DNA from: Urophycis tenuis
Lineage: Eukaryota; Chordata; Actinopteri; Gadiformes; Phycidae
Direction: 5' to 3'
NCBI GenBank assembly: GCA_036785325.1
Contig: JAXIVH010000327.1
Span: forward strand, 1 to 64,000
DNA: 64,000 nucleotides
The position numbers were made by a program, and so were the translations under genes. Positions 63,150-64,000 of this stretch are shown here, piece by piece. Numbering within the stretch: the stretch's first letter is position 1; each line of letters starts with the position of its first letter. Below the pieces are notes generated by a model. That model was given only the letters and a program-made list of their open reading frames with translations. It was not told the DNA's origin and did no database searches.

Positions 63150-64000
63150 CAGTACACACACATAGTATACCTACATAGTACACACAAAGTACACACACAT
63201 AGTATACCTACATAGTACACACAAAGTACACATACATAGTACACATACATAGTATACACACACAGTACACACAGTACACACACATATTTCACATACATAG
63301 TATACACACAGTACACACACATAGTACAAATACATAGTATACACACATAGTACACACAGTACACACACATAGTACACATACATAGTATATTCACACAGTA
63401 CACACACATAGTACACATACATAGTATACACTCAGTACACACAGTACACACACATAGTACACATACATAGTATATACACACAGTACACACAAATAGTACA
63501 CATACAAAGTATACACACAGTACACAAACATAGTACACATACATAGTATAAACACACAGTACACATACATAGTACACATGCATAGTATATACACACAGTA
63601 CACCCACATAGTACACATACATAGTATACACACTGTACACACATAGTACACATACATAGTATACACACATAGTATATACACACAGTACACACACATAGTA
63701 CACATAAACAGTATACACACAGTACACACACATAGTACACACACATAGTATATACACACAGTACACACACATAGTTTACACACAGTACACACAGTACACA
63801 CACATAGTACACAGACATAGTATATACACACAGTACACACACATAGTACACATACATAGTATACACACAGTACACACACATAGTACACATACATAGTATA
63901 TACACACAGTACACACAAATAGTACACATACATAGTATACACACAGTACACACACATAGTACACATACATAGTATAAACACACAGTACACACACATAGTA
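63150..64000. repeat. 37-39-bp tandem array reaching the window end
   Basis: Units read CAGTACACACACATAGTACA then CATACATAGTATACACA, with TA insertions and some shorter units. The Cys/Val/Tyr-rich open frames on the minus strand are artefacts of the repeat. Confidence 0.93.

Noticed and set aside
63092..63996. Cys/Val/Tyr-rich ORFs as membrane proteins
   Set aside because: Low-complexity translation of the GTACACACACATA array in all three frames.

Overview
The window is vertebrate genomic DNA, almost certainly from a ray-finned (teleost) fish. It holds spliced genes with GT-AG introns, a nine-exon carboxypeptidase O gene, an immune-type cluster (C-type lectin, Ig and B30.2 exons), long CA/GA/CT microsatellites, and a dense load of typical fish mobile elements: hAT and Harbinger DNA elements, Rex1-like, L2-like and endonuclease-type LINEs, tRNA-derived SINEs and an intact gypsy element. 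Nothing suggests bacteria, phage or CRISPR.

Layout. 0-2.7 kb: GA/CT arrays around a CpG-rich segment with one candidate first coding exon. 2.7-5.7 kb: a tRNA-Glu-like sequence, a SINE, and a decayed PIF/Harbinger element with convergent Myb-like and transposase genes. 6.7-10.4 kb: a 1,244-residue reading frame built of 19 tandem repeats, function unknown. 10.9-16.4 kb: a nested pair of hAT elements and a 2.2-kb minisatellite. 16.4-25.1 kb: a young, complete Ty3/gypsy retrotransposon with 1,036-bp LTRs, tRNA-Arg primer site, PNMA-like Gag, textbook -1 frameshift signal and intact Pol. 26.4-39.3 kb: cpo on the minus strand, its introns filled with LINEs, SINEs, MITEs and minisatellites. 40.6-48.5 kb: another nested hAT pair, microsatellites, LINE 3' ends and a frameshifted L2-clade LINE. 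49.7-62.9 kb: plus-strand exons of a type II C-type lectin (broken by a stop in its last exon), an Ig exon and a B30.2 exon, interrupted by two nearly identical 1,086-aa restriction-like-endonuclease LINEs in head-to-head inverted orientation. The window ends in CA and 37-39-bp tandem arrays.

How the parts relate. The only clear host enzyme is Cpo: the assembled 358-aa protein keeps every zinc-binding and catalytic residue and the arginine that gives the family its preference for acidic C-termini. The lectin, Ig and B30.2 exons all meet at phase 1, so they could be pieces of one modular immune gene or of neighbouring genes. Many short repeats are linked by descent: one tRNA-headed SINE family shares its tail with the L2-like LINE fragments scattered through the cpo introns, and a 47-bp minisatellite in a cpo intron grew out of another form of the same SINE. 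All positions and motif statements come from reading the sequence; family assignments are from remembered family features and were not checked by database search.
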